IMG/VR virus record: IMGVR_UViG_3300045107_000106
Span: 1 to 64,000 of that record
From: a virus
Length of the DNA: 64,000 nucleotides
Direction: 5' to 3' (one strand)
Below, piece by piece: positions 33,914 to 41,888 of this stretch. The position numbers and the translations under genes are program-made. The notes beneath the pieces were generated by a model, which was not told the DNA's origin, made no database searches, and saw only the letters and a program-made list of their open reading frames with translations. Every line of letters begins with the position of its first letter. The first letter of the stretch is position 1.

Positions 33914-34569
33914 CCTTCGTTAAGCTGCCGCTTGATCTTAGTCTTCAGCTTGCCGATGCCGACTTCGGTCAGCACCATGAACTTCCAACCGAGCTTTTCT
34001 GCATGGGCGTCCATCGACGCCCATTTGCATTTGTTCTTCTCCAAGTCCGTCTGCTTGGCGGGCTTGATCTCCCAGATTTCGGTCGCCCCGTCGATGAAGC
34101 AAACCTTCAGGTCAGGGATGTAGTCGTGCCACTCGCCCCGGTAGGTGTATGGCACCTTGAACGGTTCGACGTAGAACGCCGCCACGTCCTTGTCCGAGTC
34201 CAGTAGTTCGTAAACCTCGCACTCGTACCCGGAGCGGTAGTGGAGCGGGGCGTTCATCTTGGACGACATGTAAGTGCCGTCACGCACCTTCGGCTTGCGG
34301 GCCTTTCTCTTACCCTTCGAGTCGAAGTCGAACCAGACGGTGACGGTGTGTTGCACATCGCTCGGCATGACCCGGTTCGGGTGCTTGGCCTTGTAGTGGG
34401 CCTTCATGTCCCGGACGGGTGCCTCGCAGGCCGGACACTTGATCCATTCCCGGCCCTCGTCGTGTTTATCGTAGATGTGCCCCTTGTACTCGTCGTAGGA
34501 GGGGAAGAGTTCCCCGCATACGAAACAAGCCCATTTGCGAACATCCTTGCTTCCTGGCTTTTCGAACAT
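33910..34569 (-). CDS. C2H2-finger plus TnsA-like nuclease candidate
   Basis: 219 residues from ATG at 34569 (GGGAGAG upstream). Two C2H2-type fingers come first ('CFVCGELFPSYDEYKGHI' and 'CPACEAPVRDMKAHY'). A nuclease-like domain follows: 'YIPDLKVCFIDGATEIWEI' then 'KPAKQTD' reads as the PD...E-x-K of restriction-like folds, as in TnsA-type enzymes. A homing or genome-processing role is possible. Longer frames upstream are arginine-rich noise. Confidence 0.68.
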   Translation of the reverse strand: MFEKPGSKDVRKWACFVCGELFPSYDEYKGHIYDKHDEGREWIKCPACEAPVRDMKAHYKAKHPNRVMPSDVQHTVTVWFDFDSKGKRKARKPKVRDGTYMSSKMNAPLHYRSGYECEVYELLDSDKDVAAFYVEPFKVPYTYRGEWHDYIPDLKVCFIDGATEIWEIKPAKQTDLEKNKCKWASMDAHAEKLGWKFMVLTEVGIGKLKTKIKRQLNEG

Positions 34570-34976
34570 TACTCTCCCGGCCCTTGTAGATTCTGGACGA
34601 ACCGCACGGCGTTCTTGATCTTGGTGTCGAGGCCGAGGGTGAGGATTTCCACGATCTCGTAAAGCTGCTTGGTCAAGCTCTCCCGGTTGGTGTGGGACAG
34701 CGGCCCGTCTTGGAGCGTGACCTGGGACACGTTGTCCTTCTTGGCGTCGAGGATGTACTTGTACGACACGTTGCCCACCTGGGACTTCGTGATGGTGAAC
34801 TCCCAATTGATCGTGGCGGCAGCGGGATCGACGCACTCGCTCGGCTGCTGCTCGGTGGACTTGAACTGCGTGTTGCCCAGGGCGCTCCAGGTGAGTGCCC
34901 GGCTCTTGGTCTTCTCGATCAGTTCCCGTACCAACGCTTCGTTGTACAGGTCTTGTAGGTCAAGCAGTGATGGCAT
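34569..34976 (-). CDS. hypothetical protein
   Basis: 135 residues, MPSLLDLQDLYNEALVRELI. Middle is beta-rich, ends GPGE. Possibly structural. Its stop overlaps the nuclease start by one base. Confidence 0.5.
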   Translation of the reverse strand: MPSLLDLQDLYNEALVRELIEKTKSRALTWSALGNTQFKSTEQQPSECVDPAAATINWEFTITKSQVGNVSYKYILDAKKDNVSQVTLQDGPLSHTNRESLTKQLYEIVEILTLGLDTKIKNAVRFVQNLQGPGE

Positions 34977-34978
34977 AT

Positions 34979-35383
34979 TTATTCTCCCTCGATCTCGACG
35001 GCGATGTGCATGTGTCCGTCGAAGTCGTCAGTGGCTTGCTTGTTAAGGATGGCAAAAGCCTTGTCCTTGTCGATCACCTTCGCTTTCTTAATGTCGTCTT
35101 CACTGACGACACGCTGACCGGCGTTGCCTGTAACAACCCCGGTCAGGTTGTACATAGTGAACGAGGCGTCTTTCGTGGTGTCTTCGTCCGGCTTCTTCAA
35201 GCTGGCGAACATGATCCGGCTGCCCTCGCCCCCGGCGAGGACTTCCTTGCCGAGTTGGAGGAACATGACGAAGTTGGGATTGTCCACCAGATTGCGAAGG
35301 TTCTCTTCCCGGCGGTGCGGTCCGATAGACTCGTCCCAGGTATCCATCAAGTCACGGAAGTCAGAAAAACCGGGTGATTGCAC
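34979..35383 (-). CDS. hypothetical, weakly capsid-targeting-like
   Basis: 134 residues, MQSPGFSDFRDLMDTWDESI. The SDFRDLMDTWDE part resembles, more weakly, the shared N-terminus of other genes here. The rest is beta-rich and ends 'MHIAVEIEGE'. Diverges from the next rightward gene and overlaps its region. Confidence 0.5.
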   Translation of the reverse strand: MQSPGFSDFRDLMDTWDESIGPHRREENLRNLVDNPNFVMFLQLGKEVLAGGEGSRIMFASLKKPDEDTTKDASFTMYNLTGVVTGNAGQRVVSEDDIKKAKVIDKDKAFAILNKQATDDFDGHMHIAVEIEGE

Positions 35384-35424
35384 AGTTGCCTCTGAATGAC
35401 GGGGACTACACCATATATAACATC

Positions 35425-35907
35425 ATGAACTGGACTTTTCGGCGATTCATGGAACAAGGCGAGGCCGCACCCACGGCGGGTGCCGCCCCGGCCTCACCGG
35501 ACAATCCGGGCAAGAAGAACGACGCCTCCGTTGGCGACATGGAACTCGACATCAGCAAGGATGACCGGGACACCGTTGACCAACAGGGGGAGTTCATTAC
35601 GTCCCTGAAGCCGCTCTACTTCAAGAGCCACGGCATCAAGGCCGCACCGCCGATCTTCCTCCAGGTTCTCCAGAAGTACGACGACGGCAGTGCCCGAGTC
35701 AAGATCATGTACTCGTTGTGCAACAAGCGGAAGCTGCGGACATCCGAGGGCGAACCCCTCCAGATCGCCCCGCAAGACCAGGAAGCCTTCCTGTCCCGTC
35801 AGGAGTTGGATGACATCCGGCTCGGTGCCTTCGATCAATCAGCCGCCGGTGGCGGCATGGGTGGGGCTATGGGCGGGATGCCGCCTCCACCGGGAGGTTT
35901 GGTATGA
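35425..35907 (+). CDS. capsid-targeting-like N-terminus, Pro/Ala-linker protein
   Basis: 160 residues from ATG at 35425 (MNWTFRRFMEQGEAAPT). The F-R-R-F-M-E pattern matches the shared N-terminus. A low-complexity linker is followed by a folded middle (about 55-140) and a Met/Gly/Pro-rich end. No enzyme motif. TATATAAC lies just before the start. Confidence 0.6.
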   Translation: MNWTFRRFMEQGEAAPTAGAAPASPDNPGKKNDASVGDMELDISKDDRDTVDQQGEFITSLKPLYFKSHGIKAAPPIFLQVLQKYDDGSARVKIMYSLCNKRKLRTSEGEPLQIAPQDQEAFLSRQELDDIRLGAFDQSAAGGGMGGAMGGMPPPPGGLV

Positions 35908-36071
35908 TGTCATTCAAGAAGTGGTTCTTAGCTCAAGAAACGATGACCAGCACCGGCTGCGTGGCCGGGTTCAGCCGCCCGATTGGGATCGGCATGGTTC
36001 GGCGGAAGAAGGTGCCGAACATTGTGACGGGTCAGCCTCAAGTGAAAGAGAGTCGGAAACCGGCTCGGTAA
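35904..36071 (+). CDS. 55-residue capsid-targeting-like protein
   Basis: 55 residues, MMSFKKWFLAQETMTS and a basic tail (KESRKPAR). The start overlaps the previous stop (ATGA). Its F-K-K-W-F-L core is nearly the same as in the 41242 protein (F-K-T-W-F-L). It lies partly antisense to the leftward gene at 35971. Likely a small internal head protein. Confidence 0.55.
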   Translation: MMSFKKWFLAQETMTSTGCVAGFSRPIGIGMVRRKKVPNIVTGQPQVKESRKPAR

Positions 36072-36315
36072 GCACTTCCACCCTGTTCTTAGTCTCGATC
36101 CAGACGTGTGCCCCGCAGCTTAGCGGCTTGTCGGGGCTGTAGATCACCCTCGCAACCTCGTTACCGTGGTCGTCGTAAATGACGGCCTGATGGCCGTAGG
36201 TGTTCTCTTTGTACGTCTTGCATGTGATGACCGGGTTCCGGTTGCCCGTGATCCGGTTGCCCGTGATCCGGTTCTTTTTGATGGCATGTTGGTTAACGTG
36301 AATGACGGTCTTCAT
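35971..36315 (-). CDS. hypothetical protein with internal repeat
   Basis: 114 residues, starting MKTVIHVNQHAIKKN. A tandem DNA repeat codes for ITGNR twice ('NRITGNRITGNRNPV'). The last third overlaps the 55-residue gene on the other strand, so its true stop region is uncertain, but the first two thirds look coding. Confidence 0.5.
   Translation of the reverse strand: MKTVIHVNQHAIKKNRITGNRITGNRNPVITCKTYKENTYGHQAVIYDDHGNEVARVIYSPDKPLSCGAHVWIETKNRVEVLTEPVSDSLSLEADPSQCSAPSSAEPCRSQSGG
36238..36273. repeat. 15-base tandem repeat, 2.4 copies
   Basis: Unit CCGGTTGCCCGTGAT at 36238-36252 and 36253-36267, then six more bases. It lies inside a gene and adds five residues per copy, so it may vary in copy number. 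Confidence 0.75.
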
Positions 36316-36345
36316 GGCAGCAGTGTACCATGAAGACCGTTCGTT

Positions 36346-36684
36346 TTACAACATGATTGGCATCTCGTTGTCGTGGATGCCCGTGTCGAGCGGCGTGTCG
36401 TCGAGTGCCGTGTACGGGTCGGCCCCCATGTGCGAGACTGCCTCGGCCTTCCGGCGGCAGTCCTTAGCCTTCTCCAGATTGTACCCGGCCCGATAACCGA
36501 AGTTGTCCATCTTGGAAGATGTCGGGCCGAGGATGTGAATCTGTCCAATGACCTGCTTCTTGCGCTTGCCATTGCAGTGCGGGCAGGCCACACCCTTGTA
36601 CTTGCCCGTGGGGTCGTGTTTCTCCAGAGCTTCGAAATACTTCCCGCATTTCTTGCTGCTGCAAACGAAACAATACATCGGCAT
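36346..36684 (-). CDS. zinc-ribbon protein (FmdB-like)
   Basis: 112 residues. 'MPMYCFVCSSKKCGKYFEAL' and 'GVACPHCNGKRKKQVIG' give the CxxC...CxxC zinc ribbon of FmdB-type small regulatory proteins. The C-terminal half is polar. Role unknown. Confidence 0.6.
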   Translation of the reverse strand: MPMYCFVCSSKKCGKYFEALEKHDPTGKYKGVACPHCNGKRKKQVIGQIHILGPTSSKMDNFGYRAGYNLEKAKDCRRKAEAVSHMGADPYTALDDTPLDTGIHDNEMPIML

Positions 36685-36688
36685 ATCG

Positions 36689-37012
36689 TTAGTCCTTCTT
36701 TTTCTTTTCTTCCTCTTCCTCGTAGATGGCTTTCACGAGGTTCTTGAAGATTTTGTTGATGACTCGTGTCTTGTGGGCGGGGCTGCGGAACCACCAGAAG
36801 ATATCCTGCTTTGCGACAGCCTGAGCCTGGGCCAATAACCGTTCCTTAAGCTGAGTGTGCATCAGGTCGATTTGCATCGCCACATCCTCGAAGTCCATGT
36901 CGATTACGATGCCACTCCCCTTTTCGTCATCCTCCTCGTCGTCGTTCTCGTCGAAACCGTAGCCTTCTTCATCTTCATCCTTATTCGGTTCTTCGTTGAA
37001 GTAGCGTTTCAT
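36689..37012 (-). CDS. acidic then lysine-rich protein, structural-like
   Basis: 107 residues from ATG at 37012 (AAGAGG upstream). Starts MKRYFNEEPNKDEDEEGYGF, then an acidic stretch, a helical middle and an EEEEEKKKKD tail. Similar in style to head core proteins of T4-type phages, but no family match. Confidence 0.55.
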   Translation of the reverse strand: MKRYFNEEPNKDEDEEGYGFDENDDEEDDEKGSGIVIDMDFEDVAMQIDLMHTQLKERLLAQAQAVAKQDIFWWFRSPAHKTRVINKIFKNLVKAIYEEEEEKKKKD

Positions 37013-37022
37013 CAAATACCTC

Positions 37023-37676
37023 TTATTGAACGGCGTTGTAGAGGGACACCATCTTTCGCCAGAGTTCGACAATCCGTAATTCGTTTACGGTGATATCTTC
37101 CGCCATGACGCTTGCCGCCGAGGAGAACGGACATCCCTTCTTGGTATCTATCCAGGTGCCGACCCCTTTGCGAATACTTACGAAAGTGCCTGGATTTGTG
37201 GCCTCTTTCGCCTCCTGTACGAAATGCACTTCGGATAAGCCCAGGTCGGCGAGCATGTAGGAGTTCACCAACTCCTTGATAACCGCCGCCGTCGCCTTCG
37301 GCACCCACAGGCAGTCCGGGCCAGCCCAACAGGCGTGACTCGGCAATGCTTCGAGTTGCTGGAGGGCCATGACGTGAGAGGTAATAACCAGCGTATCCCG
37401 GCCGTCCGGCAACAACCCTTCGGTGTTCGCCATCAGTAAAGCGTTCAGGATAGTCTCCTCCCGGTGGTCGGCCGGGTTAACGAAGCGGTGAGGTATCCGC
37501 ATTCGTTTCATCCACTGGAAATACTGGAACCCGACTTCGAGGTTGCGGACGCAGACGACGGCGACTTTGGCTTCGGGCAGGTTCTTGTTGATTGAGTACC
37601 AGGACGAGAAGGCCAGCCAGTCTTGCGTCGGCTCGGTCAGGATCAGGACGTTGAGGTTTTCACCGAGAGAGTTCAT
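37023..37676 (-). CDS. hypothetical, glycosyltransferase-like rhythm
   Basis: 217 residues. 'LNVLILTEPTQDWLAFSSWY' and 'AKVAVVCVRNLEVGFQYFQW' have alternating strands and helices of a Rossmann-type enzyme, and 'DTLVITSHVMALQQLEAL' continues it. No DxD motif is visible, so the assignment is weak. It overlaps the start of a 56-residue gene. Confidence 0.45.
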   Translation of the reverse strand: MNSLGENLNVLILTEPTQDWLAFSSWYSINKNLPEAKVAVVCVRNLEVGFQYFQWMKRMRIPHRFVNPADHREETILNALLMANTEGLLPDGRDTLVITSHVMALQQLEALPSHACWAGPDCLWVPKATAAVIKELVNSYMLADLGLSEVHFVQEAKEATNPGTFVSIRKGVGTWIDTKKGCPFSSAASVMAEDITVNELRIVELWRKMVSLYNAVQ

Positions 37677-37830
37677 CTTTCATTTCCTTGTACACCTTGT
37701 ACTGTTGGGCCAGGAACTCGTCCGTCTGGGCCGGTGGCACCTTGTTGTTAAGCATTAGGTTCGGGCAGGTGTTCTTGACGCCGCACTGGAATTCCTCCCA
37801 ATACAGGTCTAGTTGTTCGTCTCGTGTCAT
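37660..37830 (-). CDS. small hypothetical protein
   Basis: 56 residues from ATG at 37830 after GGAGG (MTRDEQLDLYWEEFQCG). Helical, ends 'YKVYKEMKDELSR'. Overlaps the downstream gene by 17 bases. Confidence 0.5.
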   Translation of the reverse strand: MTRDEQLDLYWEEFQCGVKNTCPNLMLNNKVPPAQTDEFLAQQYKVYKEMKDELSR

Positions 37831-37866
37831 AGAAATGCCTCCTTCGTGCATAAATTAGTGTAACCA

Positions 37867-37895
37867 TTGACAACGTGGTAATGACAAGTTAACAT
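37867..37895 (+). promoter_or_regulatory. sigma-70-type promoter in the 37.8 kb gap
   Basis: TTGACA (37867-37872), 17-base spacer, TAACAT (37890-37895). Transcription would give a leader of about 130 bases with small hairpins (GGCGG-CACC-CCGCC and CTCGG-GAG-CCGAG) before the 38032 gene. Apart from this the 201-base gap 37831-38031 holds nothing I recognise. Confidence 0.55.
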
Positions 37896-38031
37896 GGTTG
37901 TACTTGGCGGCACCCCGCCAGCGGTCCTCGGGAGCCGAGTGTTTCGTTTACGACATGTGTTGAAAGTTGTTTCTTAGGCCGGGTAAAGCCGGTGTATTCA
38001 GGATTGAGTTTTGATGGAGTCGTAACGAGCA

Positions 38032-38166
38032 ATGAATCCCGTACCTTTTCCTTCCGCCCTCTACAACCTGCTGTTCCTCAGCACGGCCTGTCTGACCATC
38101 GGCATCGTCTGCATCGCCGCCTGTTGGATTATTTTAGACCTGATGGACACTAGAAAAAAGGACTAG
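38032..38166 (+). CDS. 44-residue membrane peptide
   Basis: 44 residues, MNPVPFPSALYNLLFLST, with one hydrophobic helix (about 11-37) and a charged tail ending TRKKD. Its leader holds a promoter and hairpins. Function unknown. Confidence 0.45.
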   Translation: MNPVPFPSALYNLLFLSTACLTIGIVCIAACWIILDLMDTRKKD

Positions 38167-38212
38167 CGTTTGCTAAGATGCCTCCTTCGCCACCCGTGAA
38201 AGGAGTCACACG

Positions 38213-39115
38213 ATGCACGACGTTCTGTCCAATGTTCCGAATCTCCAGATCAACGTACTCGACAAGGGGTTCGTTAAGCTCATCGACTCGATGCCCCGTC
38301 TTGTGCCCGAAACCCAGAAGACGGCCGACGCCGCCATCACCCAAGCCGCCCGTGTCTCCTACGGCGACGGCACCAAGTCCGTTAGTGAAGACCGTGGCCT
38401 GATCCGCTACCTCTACCGCCACACCCACACCACCCCGTTCGAGATGGTGGAGTTCAAGTTCCACTGTAAGATGCCGATCTTCGTGGCCCGGCAGTGGATT
38501 CGCCACCGCACCGCCAACGTGAACGAATACAGCGGCCGGTACTCCATCATGAAGGACGAGTTCTACTACCCGGAAGAGGACAACATCCGCCAGCAGTCCA
38601 AGAACAACAAGCAGGGCGGCGACAAGGTGATGGAAGCCGTCGAAGCCCAGGAGTTCCTGGCGAAGCTCGACGAGGCGTGCCGGGGTGCCTATAACCTCTA
38701 CACCGAGTTCGCCGACAAGGGCATGGCCCGTGAGCAGGTGCGGATGATTCTGCCCGTCAACCTATACACCGAATGGTACTGGAAAATCGACTTACACAAC
38801 CTGTTCCACTTCCTCGGCCTCCGCTGCGACACCCACGCCCAATGGGAAATCCGGGTGTTCGCCGACGCCATGCTGGAACTCATCACCCCCATCGTCCCGT
38901 GGGCCGTCGAAGCCTGGAACGACTACCACGATCACCGTGGGGCTGTGAAGCTCACCCGCCTGGAGATCGAAGCCCTGCGGAAGACCATCTCGTATTGCGA
39001 AGTCCTTGACCGGGCTGCCGGTGGAAAGGTGAAGCTGATGCCACTAGATACTGATAACAAACGGGAGCAGGCCGAGTGGGTGGCGAAGGCAGCCAAGTTT
39101 GGCCTGAAGGAGTAA
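38213..39115 (+). CDS. thyX: ThyX flavin-dependent thymidylate synthase
   Basis: 300 residues. 'RQWIRHRTANVNEYSGRYS' carries the ThyX signature RHR-x7-S and the FAD/dUMP-binding arginines, and the upstream 'EMVEFKFHCKMPIF' also fits. It makes dTMP from dUMP with a folate and FAD. AAGGAG-like bases precede the start. Works with the dNMP kinase in making DNA precursors. Confidence 0.92.
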   Translation: MHDVLSNVPNLQINVLDKGFVKLIDSMPRLVPETQKTADAAITQAARVSYGDGTKSVSEDRGLIRYLYRHTHTTPFEMVEFKFHCKMPIFVARQWIRHRTANVNEYSGRYSIMKDEFYYPEEDNIRQQSKNNKQGGDKVMEAVEAQEFLAKLDEACRGAYNLYTEFADKGMAREQVRMILPVNLYTEWYWKIDLHNLFHFLGLRCDTHAQWEIRVFADAMLELITPIVPWAVEAWNDYHDHRGAVKLTRLEIEALRKTISYCEVLDRAAGGKVKLMPLDTDNKREQAEWVAKAAKFGLKE

Positions 39116-39116
39116 G

Positions 39117-39368
39117 ATGGTTGGTCTACTGGACTACTGGTGGGTTGCGTTGCTGGTAGGTGCCGTCATCATGGCGATCACCTACGGCGTTAAGAAATAT
39201 CACGAGAAGAAGCAGGCCGAGGCTCCGCTTCAGGCACAGTTCGTCGTCACCGGCTCGGTGCTGATCGGCTGTATCATGTTCATCTTCTCAGTCGTCGGGA
39301 TCGTCTCCGCTATCCTCGGGATTCTCTCAGCAATCCTGAAGCTGATATGCTGGAAGCTCGGCATCTAA
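39117..39368 (+). CDS. small two- or three-TM protein
   Basis: 83 residues with hydrophobic segments at about 6-24 and 42-78, separated by a charged loop (KKYHEKKQAEAPLQ). Could be a holin or host-membrane factor; nothing decisive. Follows ThyX by one base and is closed by a terminator. Confidence 0.55.
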   Translation: MVGLLDYWWVALLVGAVIMAITYGVKKYHEKKQAEAPLQAQFVVTGSVLIGCIMFIFSVVGIVSAILGILSAILKLICWKLGI

Positions 39369-39379
39369 CTTTCGAATCG

Positions 39380-39410
39380 AAACCCGGCTCCGGCCGGGTT
39401 TCTTTCTTTT
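39380..39410 (+). terminator. terminator after the ThyX unit
   Basis: AAACCCGGC / GCCGGGTTT with loop TCCG, followed by CTTTCTTTT. Confidence 0.85.
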
Positions 39411-39426
39411 ACACTCTCCTATCTGC

Positions 39427-40797
39427 ATGGAAGCCGTCACCAAATTTCTGTCCAAAAACCGAGAACGAGAAGTCAAAGTCCATTGCTACGGCGATGCGAT
39501 GATTGACGAATACTACGACGTGAAGGTGAACCGGATCAGCCCCGAGTTCCCCATGCCGATCATGCACTCCCAGCCGGGACAGCCCGTTGTAAGACCGGGC
39601 GGTGCCGCCAACGTCGCCTACCAACTGAAACACTTCAACGTAGACGCCACACTGATCTCGTTCATTGACGAGCCGCTGGCGAACGTCCTCCGGCAACACC
39701 CGATGAGTTTCGTTGGCTCGCCGAACTTCTTAGGGCACGTCCCGGTCAAGCGGCGGTTCCTCGACGACGGCATCCAGGTCAGCCGGTGGGATACCGAGGC
39801 TAAGAACTACGGCCTGCCGGACCAGGAACTCTACTTCGCCCAACAGCGGCTTATGAACAACATCCCCGGACTGAATGAAGACCCGGACGTGGTGATCCTG
39901 TCCGACTACGGCAAGGGGTTCTTTAACGACGCCCAGGCATGGCTCGCCGAACTTGACGGGTTGATTACCATCGTGGACCCCAAGAACGGCCCTGTCGAGA
40001 AGTGGCGTGGCTGTAGCGTGTTCAAGCCGAACGCCAAAGAAGCCTACGAACTGAGCGGACTGACCGACTGGCGGAAGCAGTGTGAGTTCTTTGTTGAGAA
40101 ACTAGGCTGCTGGGGCATCGTCATCACCCAGAGCGGCAACGGCTTCGTCGGGTACGAGGACGGCCGGTTCTTCGAGTACCGGGTGGATCACAAGTACAAG
40201 GTGGAGAGCGTGATCGGGGCGGGCGACTGCTTTGCGGCCATCCTCGGTGCGGCCATCGCCCAAGACCTGAGTCTGGAGGAAGCCGCTCAGGTAGCGTTCA
40301 AGGCGGGGTCGGCCTACGTCCAGAACCGGCACAACCGGCCGATCATCCCAGCGGAACTGGTGGACGGTAAGGTCGTCAACCCGGACGACCTATTGCACCA
40401 CGACTTCAAGCTGGTCTTCACTAACGGCTGCTTCGACATCCTGCACCCTGGGCACGTCTCCATGCTGGAGTTCGCCAAGAGTAAGGGGGACAAGCTGGTG
40501 GTGGCGGTGAACTCAGACGAGAGCGTGCGGCGGTTGAAGGGACCGACGAGGCCGGTGAACGTTCTGGAAGATCGGATGGCGGTGTTAGAGGCGATGGAAG
40601 TGGTGGACTTCGTAGTGGCTTTTGAGGAGGACACGCCGATCAACGCAATCGAGCGAATCAAGCCAGACGTACTGGTCAAAGGGGCAGACTACACCGTAGA
40701 TCAGATTGTCGGTCACGACCTTGTTCCCGAAGTACATCGTGCCCCTATCATTGACGGTAAGTCCACCACTTCCATCATCAATAAGGTCACTTCTTGA
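39427..40797 (+). CDS. HldE-like bifunctional heptose kinase / nucleotidyltransferase
   Basis: 456 residues. The first about 310 form a PfkB-type sugar kinase ('VRPGGAANVAYQLK', then 'VESVIGAGDCFAAILGAA', with the catalytic GAGD). Residues about 325-456 are a nucleotidyltransferase: 'FTNGCFDILHPGHVSMLEF' with HxGH and 'PINAIERIKPDVLVKG'. HldE makes and activates D-glycero-D-manno-heptose-1-P on the way to ADP-heptose, a precursor of lipopolysaccharide. Having this in a phage is unusual. The cupin, sulfotransferase and phosphatase genes in the window may serve the same surface-sugar chemistry. Confidence 0.83.
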   Translation: MEAVTKFLSKNREREVKVHCYGDAMIDEYYDVKVNRISPEFPMPIMHSQPGQPVVRPGGAANVAYQLKHFNVDATLISFIDEPLANVLRQHPMSFVGSPNFLGHVPVKRRFLDDGIQVSRWDTEAKNYGLPDQELYFAQQRLMNNIPGLNEDPDVVILSDYGKGFFNDAQAWLAELDGLITIVDPKNGPVEKWRGCSVFKPNAKEAYELSGLTDWRKQCEFFVEKLGCWGIVITQSGNGFVGYEDGRFFEYRVDHKYKVESVIGAGDCFAAILGAAIAQDLSLEEAAQVAFKAGSAYVQNRHNRPIIPAELVDGKVVNPDDLLHHDFKLVFTNGCFDILHPGHVSMLEFAKSKGDKLVVAVNSDESVRRLKGPTRPVNVLEDRMAVLEAMEVVDFVVAFEEDTPINAIERIKPDVLVKGADYTVDQIVGHDLVPEVHRAPIIDGKSTTSIINKVTS

Positions 40798-40891
40798 CAG
40801 GGCAATGACCGTTCTTGCAGCAGTCGTCCTTGCAGCCGGTTGCGGCGGCGAAGACGAAAAGAGCCAGTAGAACCAGGGCAATCTTGCGCAT
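40787..40891 (-). CDS. 34-residue cysteine-rich lipoprotein
   Basis: Too short for most gene finders. MRKIALVLLALFVFAAATGC is a lipoprotein signal with lipobox, followed by KDDCCKNGHCPVKK with three more cysteines. ACAAGGAGA precedes ATG at 40891. It overlaps the last codons of the HldE-like gene on the other strand. Confidence 0.5.
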   Translation of the reverse strand: MRKIALVLLALFVFAAATGCKDDCCKNGHCPVKK

Positions 40892-40944
40892 TCGATCTTC
40901 TCCTTGTAGAATGAGACTCGGTATCTATTCAGTAACAGAGGATT

Positions 40945-41226
40945 ATGGCTCGCCGGAAGAAGTTAATCGACAAACAAGTCAAGAAGAAAGTAGAAGGGAA
41001 ATGCTACTTCTGCCCCGTCGATGACTACGCACTGCTCGACGTTCACCGCATCGTCGAGGGTGCGGATGGTGGTCAGTACACCGACCACAACACCATCGTC
41101 GTCTGCTCTCTGTGCCACCGCCGCATCCACGCCGGACAGATCAAGCCGTTGAGGAAGTATTTCTCGACAAGTGGCCGTTGGGTTCTTCATTTTGTCGATG
41201 AAGACGGCCAAGAAAAGTTCATGTGA
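40945..41226 (+). CDS. small HNH endonuclease
   Basis: 93 residues. 'GKCYFCPVDDYALLDVHRIV' and 'VVCSLCHRRIHAGQI' form the HNH core with zinc cysteines; 'GADGGQYTDHNTI' lies between. Such small HNH proteins may be homing nucleases or packaging helpers. Followed at 16 bases by a capsid-targeting-like protein. Confidence 0.75.
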   Translation: MARRKKLIDKQVKKKVEGKCYFCPVDDYALLDVHRIVEGADGGQYTDHNTIVVCSLCHRRIHAGQIKPLRKYFSTSGRWVLHFVDEDGQEKFM

Positions 41227-41241
41227 AGGCTAGATAAAACC

Positions 41242-41592
41242 ATGTTGCGATTCAAGACATGGTTCCTGCAAGAAGAGAACAACGCCGGGGTCATCACCGC
41301 CGGTCCGAACCCCACTGCGGACAAGCAGCAACTCGGCAAGCTTGTTCAGCAAGTCTCGATGGACCCGGCTATCGCCAACGTCGCAATCAACGCTGGCTCG
41401 AACAACCCACGGAAGACACAGCAAGACACCTTGAAGGCGGTCCAGCAGAGTCTCCAAAAGCAACCGAACAAAGGCGGTGCTAATCCGAACGCCAACATCA
41501 CGGCGTTCGATGTCACCAATGCTGTCTTGAAGCAGACTGGTGCCAACGTCCCCCAGCTTGGAGCAACGGCGGGGTTCACCAACAGGAACTAA
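41242..41592 (+). CDS. capsid-targeting-like N-terminus, Asn/Gln-rich protein
   Basis: 116 residues, MLRFKTWFLQEENNAG. L-Q-E after the aromatic core is a good match for a T4-type prohead-protease site. The rest is low in charge and rich in Asn, Gln, Thr and Ala, consistent with an internal head protein. CTAGATAAA precedes it. Confidence 0.65.
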   Translation: MLRFKTWFLQEENNAGVITAGPNPTADKQQLGKLVQQVSMDPAIANVAINAGSNNPRKTQQDTLKAVQQSLQKQPNKGGANPNANITAFDVTNAVLKQTGANVPQLGATAGFTNRN

Positions 41593-41870
41593 TGATTACG
41601 TTTCGAGAATTCTTTAACCGGCGGGAACGGATGCCGATCAGCGGCCGGACAGTCACGACGAAGCCGCCGAGCATGGGCACGATGGGAGTCGTCAAGGACT
41701 TCAGCAAGTTCCTTCAGAAGCCGTCCATGAACCCGGAGAAGCCCGAAGCGGCCACGCCGGAGAAGGCACCACTACCGACCGAAGTCGGCCTGCGGCCCAC
41801 AGACCGCACCATCGCCAAGAAGCCGACAGACTTCCTCCCTCGCAAGGGAAGCTCGTTCAAGAATTTCTAA
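41592..41870 (+). CDS. capsid-targeting-like N-terminus, Pro/Lys-rich protein
   Basis: 92 residues, MITFREFFNRRERMPISG, sharing the F-R-x-F-F start. Rich in Pro, Lys and Thr, ending in FLPRKGSSFKNF. It directly follows the previous gene (TAATG). Confidence 0.6.
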   Translation: MITFREFFNRRERMPISGRTVTTKPPSMGTMGVVKDFSKFLQKPSMNPEKPEAATPEKAPLPTEVGLRPTDRTIAKKPTDFLPRKGSSFKNF

Positions 41871-41888
41871 ACAGCACTACCTCATCTC

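Noticed and set aside
34579-34836. arginine/histidine-rich extension of the zinc-finger nuclease gene
   Set aside because: Low-complexity frame lying over another gene; the ribosome site marks 34569 as the start.
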